The notes under the pieces are model-generated. The model had not been told where the DNA came from. It saw only the letters and a list, made by a program, of their open reading frames with translations, and did no database searches. From Verpa conica (Eukaryota > Ascomycota > Pezizomycetes > Pezizales > Morchellaceae), in the NCBI GenBank assembly GCA_033030425.1, contig JAUFSD010000003.1:496001-560000 (forward strand): DNA of 64,000 nucleotides, written 5' to 3'. How positions within the stretch are numbered: the first letter of the stretch is position 1; every line of letters starts with the position of its first letter. A program made the position numbers and the translations under genes. Shown here in pieces: positions 27,396 to 37,354 of the stretch.

Positions 27396-28013
27396 CTACA
27401 TATTACCGCTGGATATCTCTCGCTTTATCCTCCTCTCGCCACCACACCCCTACTGCTTCTCATCCACAGAGAACACTGCCGACTGTCGCTGTACATTCGC
27501 TGTCGTCGTCGTCACCGTCGCCGTCACTTTCGTTGTGGTTTCTCAGCTGCTTCATCATATATCTTTCTCTTGACGTAAGAGGGAACTATTTCATGGTGGC
27601 TGATCTTCGCTTTCGCTGCTCGTCGTCGCATTGACCTTCTCGGTTGCAGTGCCAGGAAAGTTGCGAAACAGTAGCACCCGGCTTCCGCTCGCTTTATTGT
27701 TTGTTTCCTCGATCTCCTTCCTCCTTCTCACCATCCTCCGCACTCGCTTCCTTTGTGCTATCTCCCTTTCCTTTCCCTCACTTCCCGCACCACCAGTCCC
27801 CTCATACTTTTCTTTCTTTCATTCAATCTTTGCCTTTTTTGCCGCCGGTCGGGCTAATTCCGTTTCTCTCAGTTTTTATTTGGTAGACCTCGGTTCTACA
27901 GCCACTCCTTCGACTTTTTTGCCTTTCGTCTTGAAATCATCTTATCTGTCACAAAGTGACATCACCAGAAGTCTCTACATCTATCACCAATTATCATCAT
28001 AATTACTATCAAA
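27396..28013 (+). promoter_or_regulatory. Pyrimidine-rich promoter and 5' leader of the OPY2-like gene
   Basis: About 600 bp of strongly C/T-rich sequence precedes the ATG at 28014, with a GTC/CGT repeat-like patch at 27481-27535. CT-rich tracts just upstream of starts are common in filamentous fungi. No specific factor site was identified. Confidence 0.45.
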
Positions 28014-29518
28014 ATGGTCTCCTCGGGTCTCCTTTTTAAGGCTTCCTCTCTGCTCCTGGTTCTTGCCCTGCATTGTGGTTCAACGCTAGCTGCCGCGACT
28101 ACTGGTGAGTAGTTGAACAAGTAAACCTTCAACTTCAGAATTGACCCCTAACAATATATAGTCCCTGGAACTCTCATCTTCGCTAGACAGAACCCCGACT
28201 GTGTACAGAATTGCGTTACCCCTGTGTGTAAATGTGCAGACGACCAAGTTTGTCAACTATTAGCACAGACATGTGACTCCTGCGCGACAATCCAATGCAC
28301 CGACAAAACTTCATCGAGTACTTCAAAATCCTCAACAGGTGTCGGGGCTATCGCTGGAGGACTCTTTGGGGGCTTGGCTGTGGCAGGAATTATTGGGTTC
28401 GTGGTCTATACTCGCTGCATTAAGAAGAAGAAGGCAAGGATGTCGATGGCTGCATCTGCTGCTGAGAAGGAGAATGATTTTGGGATGTTGAAGAGCGCTA
28501 GGGTACATATCTCTAGCCTGTATTTCAACGGAGCAGCATACTGATTATCATCTAGGCCTCTACTCATACTGTCGCTTCGATCGCATCCACCGTTCGTACC
28601 CGTGCGTCAAACGTTATCCAGATTGCGTACATCCCTGGAGTTACAAATCGCTCTGGCCCCTCAACGCCATCTCACTTGGTCCCACCTGTTCCACCTCTTC
28701 CAGGAATGTCAACCGGCTCTCACTCTCCAGTTACATCACAGTATCCTCGGTCTCCTTTGGCTGGCGATTTCCAATTTTCTGCCGATGACATCCTCCGCGG
28801 TTCCATGTACACTGTCAATGATAATCGGTCCTCAGTTGCTACAACTATCTATGGTCAAAATGCTGTTGTCTCTCAGCCCAACATTATTCGTGCTGGTAAA
28901 GCTGCTGTAGTCACAGTCAAGGGAGGAAGCAGTGCGGGGGCATCTGGTACTAGTTCGCCATTGTCAGAATCGATCCCTCCTGTGCCTACTATTGTGAAGA
29001 TTAAGAGCAAGAAGGGCAAGGGCAAAGCTAAAGACAAGGCACCTGATGAGAAGTTGACAGTGGAGGCTATACCGCCAAGTCCCGCCTTCTCTGTTGGATC
29101 AACTTTCTTAAACCGCATGAATAGCGCCAAGAACTCAGAAGCTGCCAGAGCTGAGGGTGGTCCTAGCACCGTCAGGGCCGTCCATGAGAACCACAGCACA
29201 TCCTCATTCCTATACGACACTGAAGATTCGGACGATGATATCCAACCAGGTTCACGGCTAAAACGCTCACAATCTGCATGTAGCAGCTGTATCACCGATA
29301 TGGACGCTGGATCACCATTCTCAGACACACGATCACCCTTTTCAGATCTCAACACAGTAGCGGCCGACGATTTATTAGTGCCAGCCAATGCTGGGCTACC
29401 GCCTGGCAACCACTCTCGAGGACCGTCTATTGATGCTGCAGGTACTTTGAGGCAGGTACCTGAGAGGACAGTCAGCCCATTCGACGACTCAAACACAATC
29501 GATAAAGTACCCCGATGA
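28014..29518 (+). CDS. OPY2: Opy2-like membrane anchor of the HOG pathway
   Basis: Predicted 464-residue single-pass membrane protein from exons 28014-28104, 28162-28502 and 28556-29518, with introns of 57 and 53 nt in matching phase. Residues 1 to about 27 form a signal peptide (LLLVLALHCGSTLA). A short cysteine-rich ectodomain follows (about 44-76), with the pattern C-x3-C-x4-C-x-C, then DQVCQLLAQTCDSC and QC. This fits the Opy2 N-terminal domain. One membrane helix lies at about 90-113 (GAIAGGLFGGLAVAGIIGFV), then a basic stop-transfer KKKKA. The remaining 340 residues are disordered, rich in Ser and Pro, with a FLYDTEDSDDD acidic patch. In yeast Opy2 recruits Ste50-Ste11 to the plasma membrane for osmostress signalling. 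Function here is inferred from architecture. Confidence 0.85.
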
Positions 29519-32329
29519 GGGATCTTAGACGAAGATTGCTTGAGAGGGTTGTGAGAATTTCTTTTATTAGGGGCTTTGTATTTTTGATGTATCACGGTTT
29601 CTTTTGTTGTATTATTTTTGGCGTGTATGCGTGTGTTCGTTCTGATGACATTTACCGTGTCCTCCTTACCTACATCATCCTCTCCTTTGACACTTACGTT
29701 AAACTTTTGTGTTCTGGTACATTACTTGGTGTGCGTGGTGTTTTTTTGCATTTACATTTTACATTATACCCTTCGTGGTGTGGAAGATGGATGTATCTTC
29801 TCACTTTTTGTTTCTTTCACTTTATTTCCTAGTTTTTATTTTATATTTACTTTCATGGGTTGGGCTTTTATTCGGTCTGGTTTGCGCAGGGTTGGTGGGG
29901 CATCATCGGAATGGATAAGGGTGGGAAGCTCATGAATCATTTGGGAGGGGAGGGTAAGGGGTTGATGAAATTTTTAGCTTAAAAAAGGGGGCAATGTCAT
30001 AAACCCTTTTTTCTTTTTCTGGACACTTGTCTATCTCTGCATATTCATCTTCATCCCACCTTTGTATTTCTTTCAACTTTGCATTCCACGGTTACGAGGT
30101 GGTTTGTCTGAAATATAATTATGAATGGTGGCTTTCTATAAAAATTTCTAAGGCATTTCTTCGGGGAATTGTGGTTAGGTTTTTGGAGGTTCTTTTGGAG
30201 TTGTTTGTTAATTGCTTGGTGTCTTCGGATTGGAGGTATTTTGGGCTTTTTATTTTATTTACTTATACGTAGCTTCTATTGACTCAGTTATCTTTTTTCT
30301 TTTTGTGTGCTGTTAGGCGGTGGCATTAAGTCATATGATATCACTCGGAGTGGACTTTAGTCCTTAGATTCAATGTCGCTTAATTCTGTTTAGGGTAATT
30401 TTTGATCCAAGTTGATTAAAAGGTCGTTAAGCTCACTCACGATCCCTTTAAAGGAAATCTACTCTCGTTTCTTATGGTAAAGGTGTGATTGACCTATATA
30501 ACAGCTATTTATACCTTGTATCTAACACTCCTTTAGGAATGTACGTCTCTCTTAGCTAAGTAAGCATTAGATTTCATGGGAGTATTATCTCCCCGCTGCA
30601 CAATGTGGTAGTAGTGCCTTTTCGCTTTTGGTTGTAGGATTCATCTTGACATCTTAGGGTTTCGTCAGTATATGTGGTTTCTTTGTATTGGGGTATATAG
30701 CGCTGATAGGGTACAGCCACTAGTATATAGTACACAGCTATGTCCCAATACTCTACCTAAATTAAGAAACATACCTATTGTATTTTTTTCTTAGGGTAAT
30801 AAGAGACTGGGTTAATTTAGGGTAGCTATATGTATATGTAGGTACTTAAAGAATTCGGATAGGCTTAGGCTCGGTCTAAATAAATATTAGGAGGTTGGTT
30901 GGGAATATGGTATGTGGCGATGCCTCTAGTGGTAGTAGCTTGTTTAAGCTTATAAGTAATCTGTTAATAGTACTCCTCAATACTACTCCCTCTAGTTTGT
31001 TCTTCCCCTGTATGAGTAGTTGTTGTGATGACTTGTAATGGAGCGGCACGGTCGTCTTTGAGTGTGTAACTGACTATATTTGTAGCTTCAACTAGGGAAT
31101 GATCAAAGGCTGTCTCCTCGGTAGTTTATTGGGGTAGAAGCTGTTGGTGAGGATGTTTAGAGGTAATATGATATGTAGTTTGATATTATGCAAGTGTCTA
31201 GCTTGTTATAGTGCTATAGAATTGTTTACAAACTCCTCATTTCCAAATAAAACCTTATCGGGTCTAGGCACAAAACTTCTCGTGTAGCTGTAGAATGAGA
31301 TGTAAACTGTAGCTATGTTCTGTCAATAGGAGAGAGATCTCTCGCGTAGGCTGGATTTAAATTGATTTTTACGCGTCCCCCGAATGGGTCGTCCGTTCGG
31401 GTACAAAGGCGTACCTGAAATAGGTAGGTTTGCTTAACCAGCCACTGTAGGCTCAACCAGGCCATATTTCCATAATCAGCAGAACTAGAGATGAATTATT
31501 TTCTATACTATAATTATTGAACTTTGGGTTTTGTTATGTGTAGAAATGTGGTATTAAGTATAATTTGTGGTATTGGATCTAAATAGGGTTTGACCGGTTT
31601 ACGCTTCCATGTGATATGCTGCCTCTGGTGTTTACAATATATTAATAGTTAGGGATGTAAACAAGCCTAGAGATACCGGGTAGAATGGTTAGGTAAATAG
31701 CTGGGCATCGATAGTTTCAAGCAGGTGCTAATCCCTATTACAGTATACTATGAAAATTCTCTAAAGTTTAGTGGAGGTATGTATTACTTATTACGATTAC
31801 GAAATGAATAATTAACTATATATTTAATACTATTAAGTATGACCTAAGGACTTAGGTAAATTATCACGCGGAGAAGCCGTGGAGGTAATTTAATTAGAAT
31901 ATCGTAATAGCTAACTAGCTAGTTAGAGCAATAAATAATAAGAACCTTCATAAAAGCCATGCCGGGAGTAAAGTAAAAAGAACTAAAATAGTAAAGTTTA
32001 ATATGGTTTCTTTATTTATTTTATTACCTTAGTTAATTGAAATTGTTTCTTACGAACCAATGAGGAAATTATGTTTACGTTAGACAGCTTATGTGACAAA
32101 AAAAGATGGCACTTAGTGAATATCTCATATTATTTTACTATTCAGTTAGCACCTTATAAGCGAGAGAGGGAAAGGGGCAGGCTTTTAGAAACCCCACCTA
32201 TTTTTGTTCTTAGTCTATCTGACATGCAGCCCTTGCTGGGGTTGGTTTAGTTATCTTACTATACATATGTAGTAGTCTTTAGTCTCTTAGAAGGTCTACC
32301 ACGAATTTTTCGATAGCCGTATCACTACC
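29519..32329. other. OPY2 3' region and gene-poor sequence
   Basis: T-rich 3' sequence continues to about 30300, then AT-rich unannotated DNA. An 18-bp motif at 30331-30348 recurs at 55771-55788. A 16-bp palindrome ctaactagctagttag lies near 31909. No gene recognised. Confidence 0.45.
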
Positions 32330-33231
32330 TCCGCACAAACGACTCTAGGTCTATGTAATATGTGCTCAACACAGAGGCCACAGTATTTTAACAACATTAC
32401 TCTACCACAATAGCAGCAGCCTGATGAAGCACTGTTCTCTCGAACTTATCCTTTAGAAGGGCTGAGGCACCTCCCTCAATGATAAGCGTAATCATATTTT
32501 TACCTCTGAGGTGATCGAGTTGACACCCTATGGCGACTTGGAGAGCCATGAGCCTTCAAATTCGATGATATCAACTGGAAAACCATTATCGAGGAAATAA
32601 ACTATAGTAAATTTTAATTTAATGATGGCGGCGCGGAGTGACCCGGTACTTTTTACAGGAGTCTATCCTAAACACAACACTAGCACCTTTCTCGAAGAGG
32701 ATTGTGGTTAATTCTTTATCTTTACTGATAACCCAATGCAGCGCTGTAAATTTTTCGCCGTTGTACATGAAGACTAGGTTTTCTACTCACTCAAGCACAG
32801 ACACGAACAACTCTTCGTAGCACCCATTAGGTGTGTGGATTGTCTCGTATCTCGGACTGTGCTCCACATTCATATACTTCATGACCTTAATATCAGTACC
32901 TTTCTCGAGTAGAAGCCTGACAAAGGCCTCATTAAAAAGGCAGTGACATATAAAAAATGCAATTATAGAAAGACTTTTATCCCTAAAAGCGAGTTTTATA
33001 TAGATGATTGATTAGGAGATTTACCAAGCGACAGCTTGTTAGAATGAGCCTGTAGAGCTCTTTTGATTTCAGGAATTCACCAATGGGGAGAAGGGTTTTG
33101 TTTGAGAAGGGGGTAATTGTGGTGCTAGGGACTTGTGGTAAAGGCTGTGGGCTAATAGTACTATGGCTAGAAAAAACGCTCCTAAATATATGCCTCTTTA
33201 GAGTTTGTTTTTGGGTATGCGGTAGAGACAT
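32330..33231 (-). pseudogene. Decayed F-box/ankyrin-repeat gene
   Basis: On the minus strand an ATG at 33231 opens about 80 codons. They end in an F-box-like segment, LLPIGEFLKSKELYRLILTS then CRLVNLLINHLYKT (about 32990-33095). After a frameshift near 32990 the frame continues LFNEAFVRLLLEKGTDIKV, a good ankyrin-helix pattern. A stop follows at FVSVLE. Further pieces are GEKFTALHWVISKDKELTTI then LFEKGASVV (about 32690-32770), MITLIIEGGASALLKD and FERTVLHQAAAIV (about 32400-32500), followed by more stops. F-box plus ankyrin proteins form large families in some ascomycetes. With at least one frameshift and several stops, it cannot encode the intact protein without unusual splicing. Confidence 0.65.
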
Positions 33232-33494
33232 ATTCGTATTGTGTAATGAAGTTTTATAAATGCTACATACGCACAGTAATCTATATATGTGCTGTTGTAA
33301 CTGTAGAAGACAGATAATCACTAATATGACCACAATTTGAGCTGCCAAGACGGGCGGCAATCCACAAATTATCACTCGTACGGTGATGGAGGTTGGTTTA
33401 TCTAGTTTGTTACCCGGCCCTATTACTTCTCTACAACTTCCTAGGAGAACCATTGATATGGACTAACTTGGATATTCCCACAGGATCTGACACA

Positions 33495-34147
33495 ATGAGT
33501 TTCTGGAGCAGCAGTGATGACAAAGACAAGCTTCCCCAGCCCAAGAAATCCTCTCGCGACGAAGAAGCTGATGCCGAGCTCGCCGAACTCATAGCGGCGC
33601 TCGGCAAGGAACACGCTTCTGCGGGTACCTCGAAGGATGGATCAAAGAAACGGGATGGACGGGATCGAGGAGAGGTAGAAGAGGAGGATACAGCATATGG
33701 TTCTTCGTTTCCGGGGGAAATGAACTGTATTACAGCATTCGATGAGATGTACTATTGCTATTCTGTGGGAGGCCAATTTTTGAACGGTGAATCCTTATAT
33801 TGGGAGGAAGAGATTAGTTGAGTGGAACTGATGTATACCATGAGGTAGTATACCGATACGGCGAATTACGAGATTGCTCACAAAAAAGCCAAGACTGGAG
33901 ATTTTGCATGAGAGCTAAGATGTACGGCCCAGTAACTCGAAAGGTCTGCCGTTACCATCCATTTAATCACACCCCACTAATAAAAAAACAGGCGATGATA
34001 ATGGCACATAACAAAGAAAGGGCAGCAAAATATAAAACAAATTCTAGTAGTGAAGATATTTGGAAGGTAAGGAAGGTACCACTAGAGAATGCATTTCAGG
34101 GGATACCGCCAAATATGGAAGAAGAGAAGAAGGATGCTGTATCTTAA
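33495..34147 (+). CDS. EMI1: Emi1-like twin CX9C protein (DUF3128 type)
   Basis: Predicted 196-residue protein from exons 33495-33786 and 33849-34147. The 62-nt intron splits the first base of Val98. Splicing joins GGQFLN to VYRYGELRDCSQ, which restores two CX9C pairs: Cys78-Cys88 (NCITAFDEMYYC) and Cys107-Cys117 (DCSQKSQDWRFC). This layout fits the DUF3128 family that includes yeast Emi1 (early meiotic induction protein 1). Twin CX9C proteins usually fold in the mitochondrial intermembrane space. The first 70 residues are charged and probably disordered. The first ATG after the in-frame upstream sequence (acacaATGag) was chosen. A decayed F-box/ankyrin gene lies divergently just upstream. 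Confidence 0.88.
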
Positions 34148-35795
34148 ACTTAGTGACTAAGAAAAAGACTGTAAATATGTGTGTGCACTATAGTTTGTAT
34201 TATATACTATCAACAATCCCCTTATAACTGGTTGGGCTACATTGCTGCATGTAGATATATGTATCATAAGTTTCAAAACTCTCAGACTGTCTTTCTAATA
34301 CTACGTTGAGAAATTATTATCTATGTGATAACAAGCAGCTTACTCTTAAAATTCTTAATAAAATCAATAAATTTGTGATTAGTGCTGTCCTAAGTACCCA
34401 TATCAACTATCAAATCCACTATGAACTTAGTTGTGTGTAGCTGCCGGATTAAATCATGTCAGCTCACTCGAATAATCTTCGCCACAGTCGCCTTACATTA
34501 GGATTCATATAGATATCCTACCTTGTATATGTTCTACTAGAGAATATTTACCTCTTTCTAGTGTAGTACGAAAGCTATGTCCACAAGCAGCTCTATGAAG
34601 GGGCTGTTATAGCCCCTCTTCCCTAAAATGTAACCAACGCAAACCTTCTTTCGATTATATACTTCCGTACTCACCAACTTTCTAAAAAATCTAGATAAAT
34701 GAAAAATATGTATCAGGGGACTCAGCACTCTATTTAGCTCACAAATTAATGACACCTCCAAAGGGATACAAACTCAGGCTCTTCAACACCACCCTCCAAT
34801 TTCATACAGCGGCTTACATTATGGTTTCGGCATCGCACTAGATATTACAAAATACTACCAGGTAGTCCTTGTTTCCACCTTACTAGGCTAAAGCGTGTTT
34901 TATATCGCGTTACACATCTCCCCTTAATCACCAAAATTTTTTTAGCGGATCCACTTCCGGGTGGTATGTGTGCTGGCCCGTCCGCAAATACTACCGTCCG
35001 AATAGCATCAGACATATCGCGTTGTCCACGGGAAAGCTGGATACTGCAAACCATCACCACATGATATTTCTCAAACACTGGTACCTCTCCCGGTACTGGA
35101 GTTATACTAGGAGCCAGCTATTACCGAGTATTATAGAGATCTAGGACACTTTAGTCCTCACATGCCAGAGACAAGCTCTGCTAAATATCTAGTTCAGGCG
35201 GATGTCAGTCTATTGTTAACCATATCATCAACGGGCTATTATATCAAAGCCGACAACCGTGTCCACCAGGAGACCTCGGTCAAACAACAAAGATGCTTTA
35301 TAAGGCGCTAAATAACGATATAATTAGATATATCTCTTAGATTTTTACGGTGCGTTCCATGAGGGTCTACTACAACTGATAGTCATCTTTGATTGACCAG
35401 TACAACAGTGCCTTAGCTTAACGGTATAGGTACTAGTCGGGCATTAGTATTTGTTCGATTGCCGTATTGCCTGGGGGTAATGGGTATAGCCCTCCTAGAT
35501 GGACTGTTTTTACTATGGCCAAATATTCAATAAAAAAATTCGTGGGTGGCCTAGGCCACCCACGAAGGTTCTCGGTTGGTCAAAAAAGTATTGGGTAGTC
35601 AACAACCCATTCATGCTCCTAGTTACGACTACAGCGCAGGTAGGCGGATTGTTATAGATTCTTTAAACCCGGATCAGATACGGTGGTTAGGGGAAGTTGT
35701 GGTATATCTCGATTACAGCCGGGAAAGAAGAAAACTATACATATATTCAACACAAACAAAACAAATCACTATTTTAATACCAAACCCCGTCAAAC
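34148..35795. other. Intergenic with a possible coding relic
   Basis: On the minus strand, 34845 to about 35130 stays open and reads VPVFEKYHVVMVCSIQLSRG followed by VVFADGPAHIPPGSG. It looks protein-like, but I do not recognise it. Further minus-strand bits at 34300-34760 (such as SPFIELLVDIAFVL) faintly resemble ankyrin helices. These are too eroded to call as a gene. Confidence 0.3.
35539..35566. repeat. Perfect 28-bp palindrome
   Basis: The sequence ttcgtgggtggcct is followed directly by its exact reverse complement, with no spacer. It would form a cruciform in DNA. It lies in AT-rich intergenic DNA right after an A-rich run (35529-35538). Confidence 0.9.
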
Positions 35796-36311
35796 TTATT
35801 CTGAGCCCTCCCCATCCTCCCCCTTCTCCTTCTTCCTCTGCTCCGCTCTCTGTTTCTTCTCTTCTTTCCTCCTCGCTTTCTTATCTGCCTTCTTATCTGC
35901 CTTTGCCTTACCACCCACCTTCACCGCCGGAATAACCGTACTCCTCACCTCCTCACCTCCATCCTCCAGGGCATTGATATCATCCTCACCATTCACCTCC
36001 CTACTATACTCTTGCCCTTCGCCTTCACCCTCAGCTGGAACGGCCTGTTGCTCCTCAACAATAGGTGCCGTCATGTCTGTTAGACCCTCTATATCTAGGT
36101 TCCCCTGTACAGGCCTCGGGACGTGGATCCCAATCAGCGCTTGCTCAATCCGCCTCAGGTTCGTTAACACAATCTCGTTGTGGCCATTATGTGTATCGTT
36201 CTTGGTCGCCTCGGCTGCCGTGGTGAAAGATTTTAGGAAGGCATGTGCCTGTGCTGGTGAGAGTGGCGTGGACGAAAGGACCTTTGTTGGTGGGGTGTGG
36301 TGGAGGGCCAT
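35796..36311 (-). CDS. Small Lys/Glu-rich protein, possibly RNA polymerase I subunit Rpa14
   Basis: Intronless 171-residue protein starting at ATG 36311 (gataATGgcc). The N-terminal half is ordered in character: STPLSPAQAHAFLKSFTTAA, then HNEIVLTNLRRIEQALIGIH. The middle is acidic. The C terminus is a Lys/Glu/Arg-rich tail (about 132-171, KADKKADKKARRKEEKKQRA). An N-terminal helical region with a LTNLRRIEQAL-like helix and a lysine-rich tail is reminiscent of fungal Rpa14/Ker1, which stabilises the A43 stalk of RNA polymerase I. The resemblance is weak and from memory. It is otherwise an unnamed small nuclear-type protein. Confidence 0.6.
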   Translation of the reverse strand: MALHHTPPTKVLSSTPLSPAQAHAFLKSFTTAAEATKNDTHNGHNEIVLTNLRRIEQALIGIHVPRPVQGNLDIEGLTDMTAPIVEEQQAVPAEGEGEGQEYSREVNGEDDINALEDGGEEVRSTVIPAVKVGGKAKADKKADKKARRKEEKKQRAEQRKKEKGEDGEGSE

Positions 36312-37354
36312 TATCTTATTATTCTGTCAATTGTTTATTTATAATGAAAACCCGAAAGAAGGAAGCTTACAGTGGGTATTAACCTTGAATATTATTATTA
36401 CTGAGTTCAGAGGGTCCTTGGGTTCGCCAATTGCTTCGGCGGTGGTTGGAGTACCTGCAGCTAGCTAACATCGGAGGTTGAATCTGCAGGCTCTTGACGC
36501 GCTGATTTTTTTTTCGACGTTGAGGCTCGAGGGTTACCTATACCTGAATTGGGAATAGCGTACCCATAGCTATACTTTTTTCACAACATGCCCACATTAT
36601 CTCAGAGAATCCCGTAAGGAGTGATCTTTTAGAAATATTACATCAGCCTCTCTTCTCATTTCTATTGCCCCCCCTCCCCCCCATAATCATAATCATAACA
36701 GATACACAGTACATGAAATCAACTAGTAGTATAGAATAAACTACCATCATCACCCTCATAAATACCCAATACAAATAATCATAACACCCACATATCCGTA
36801 GCACATGCCTAAAGCTCTGAATTTTTGTTTTTCCCCCCACTTTTTTCTGCCCTCTCCCTATACGTCTCCAAATCGTATCGTTAAAAAATAAAAGAATCAA
36901 AAAGCGCCCGCCAAATATAAGTAGAAAGATGAGCGGGGAGCTTCAACAAAATCCAAAAATAGGAATCCAATAAATATTGTATCATGGCCTCAACTTTTTC
37001 TCCAGAAAAGTACCCAAAGCCAGAAAAACACTAACAACGAATGGGTAAATAAATAAAAATGAAGAAGTGAACAGAACACCCCAAAGTTTCAAAAATGAAG
37101 CAGAAATGAAAACATAACCCCCTTGGTATGGTGAAATTACAATGAAAAGAAAATAAAAGAGATACCAAGAATATAAGTAAAAATCCAACGGTCCTGAAAG
37201 AATTCATGTAGCTAAATGAACAAGCGTATCACCCTAAACTAAACTAAAAACAACCAACTAAACATTCCTTCGTAACTCAGATAAAAATGACAGTAAAAAA
37301 AGGCAGAAACAAAAACAACCCAAAAAGAACTGGTATCAATACGACGTAGAATTA
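36312..37354. other. Intergenic between co-directional minus genes
   Basis: Upstream region of the small Lys/Glu-rich gene and 3' region of the 1548-residue gene. It is A/T-rich, with no gene recognised. Confidence 0.5.

Noticed and set aside
27631..28002. 123-codon open stretch in the OPY2 leader
   Set aside because: Begins at TTG rather than ATG and is made of pyrimidine-rich codons. Reads as an untranslated leader.
35408..35475. tRNA gene
   Set aside because: A and B boxes are present, but the T-arm and acceptor stem do not pair. Kept only as a possible SINE head.
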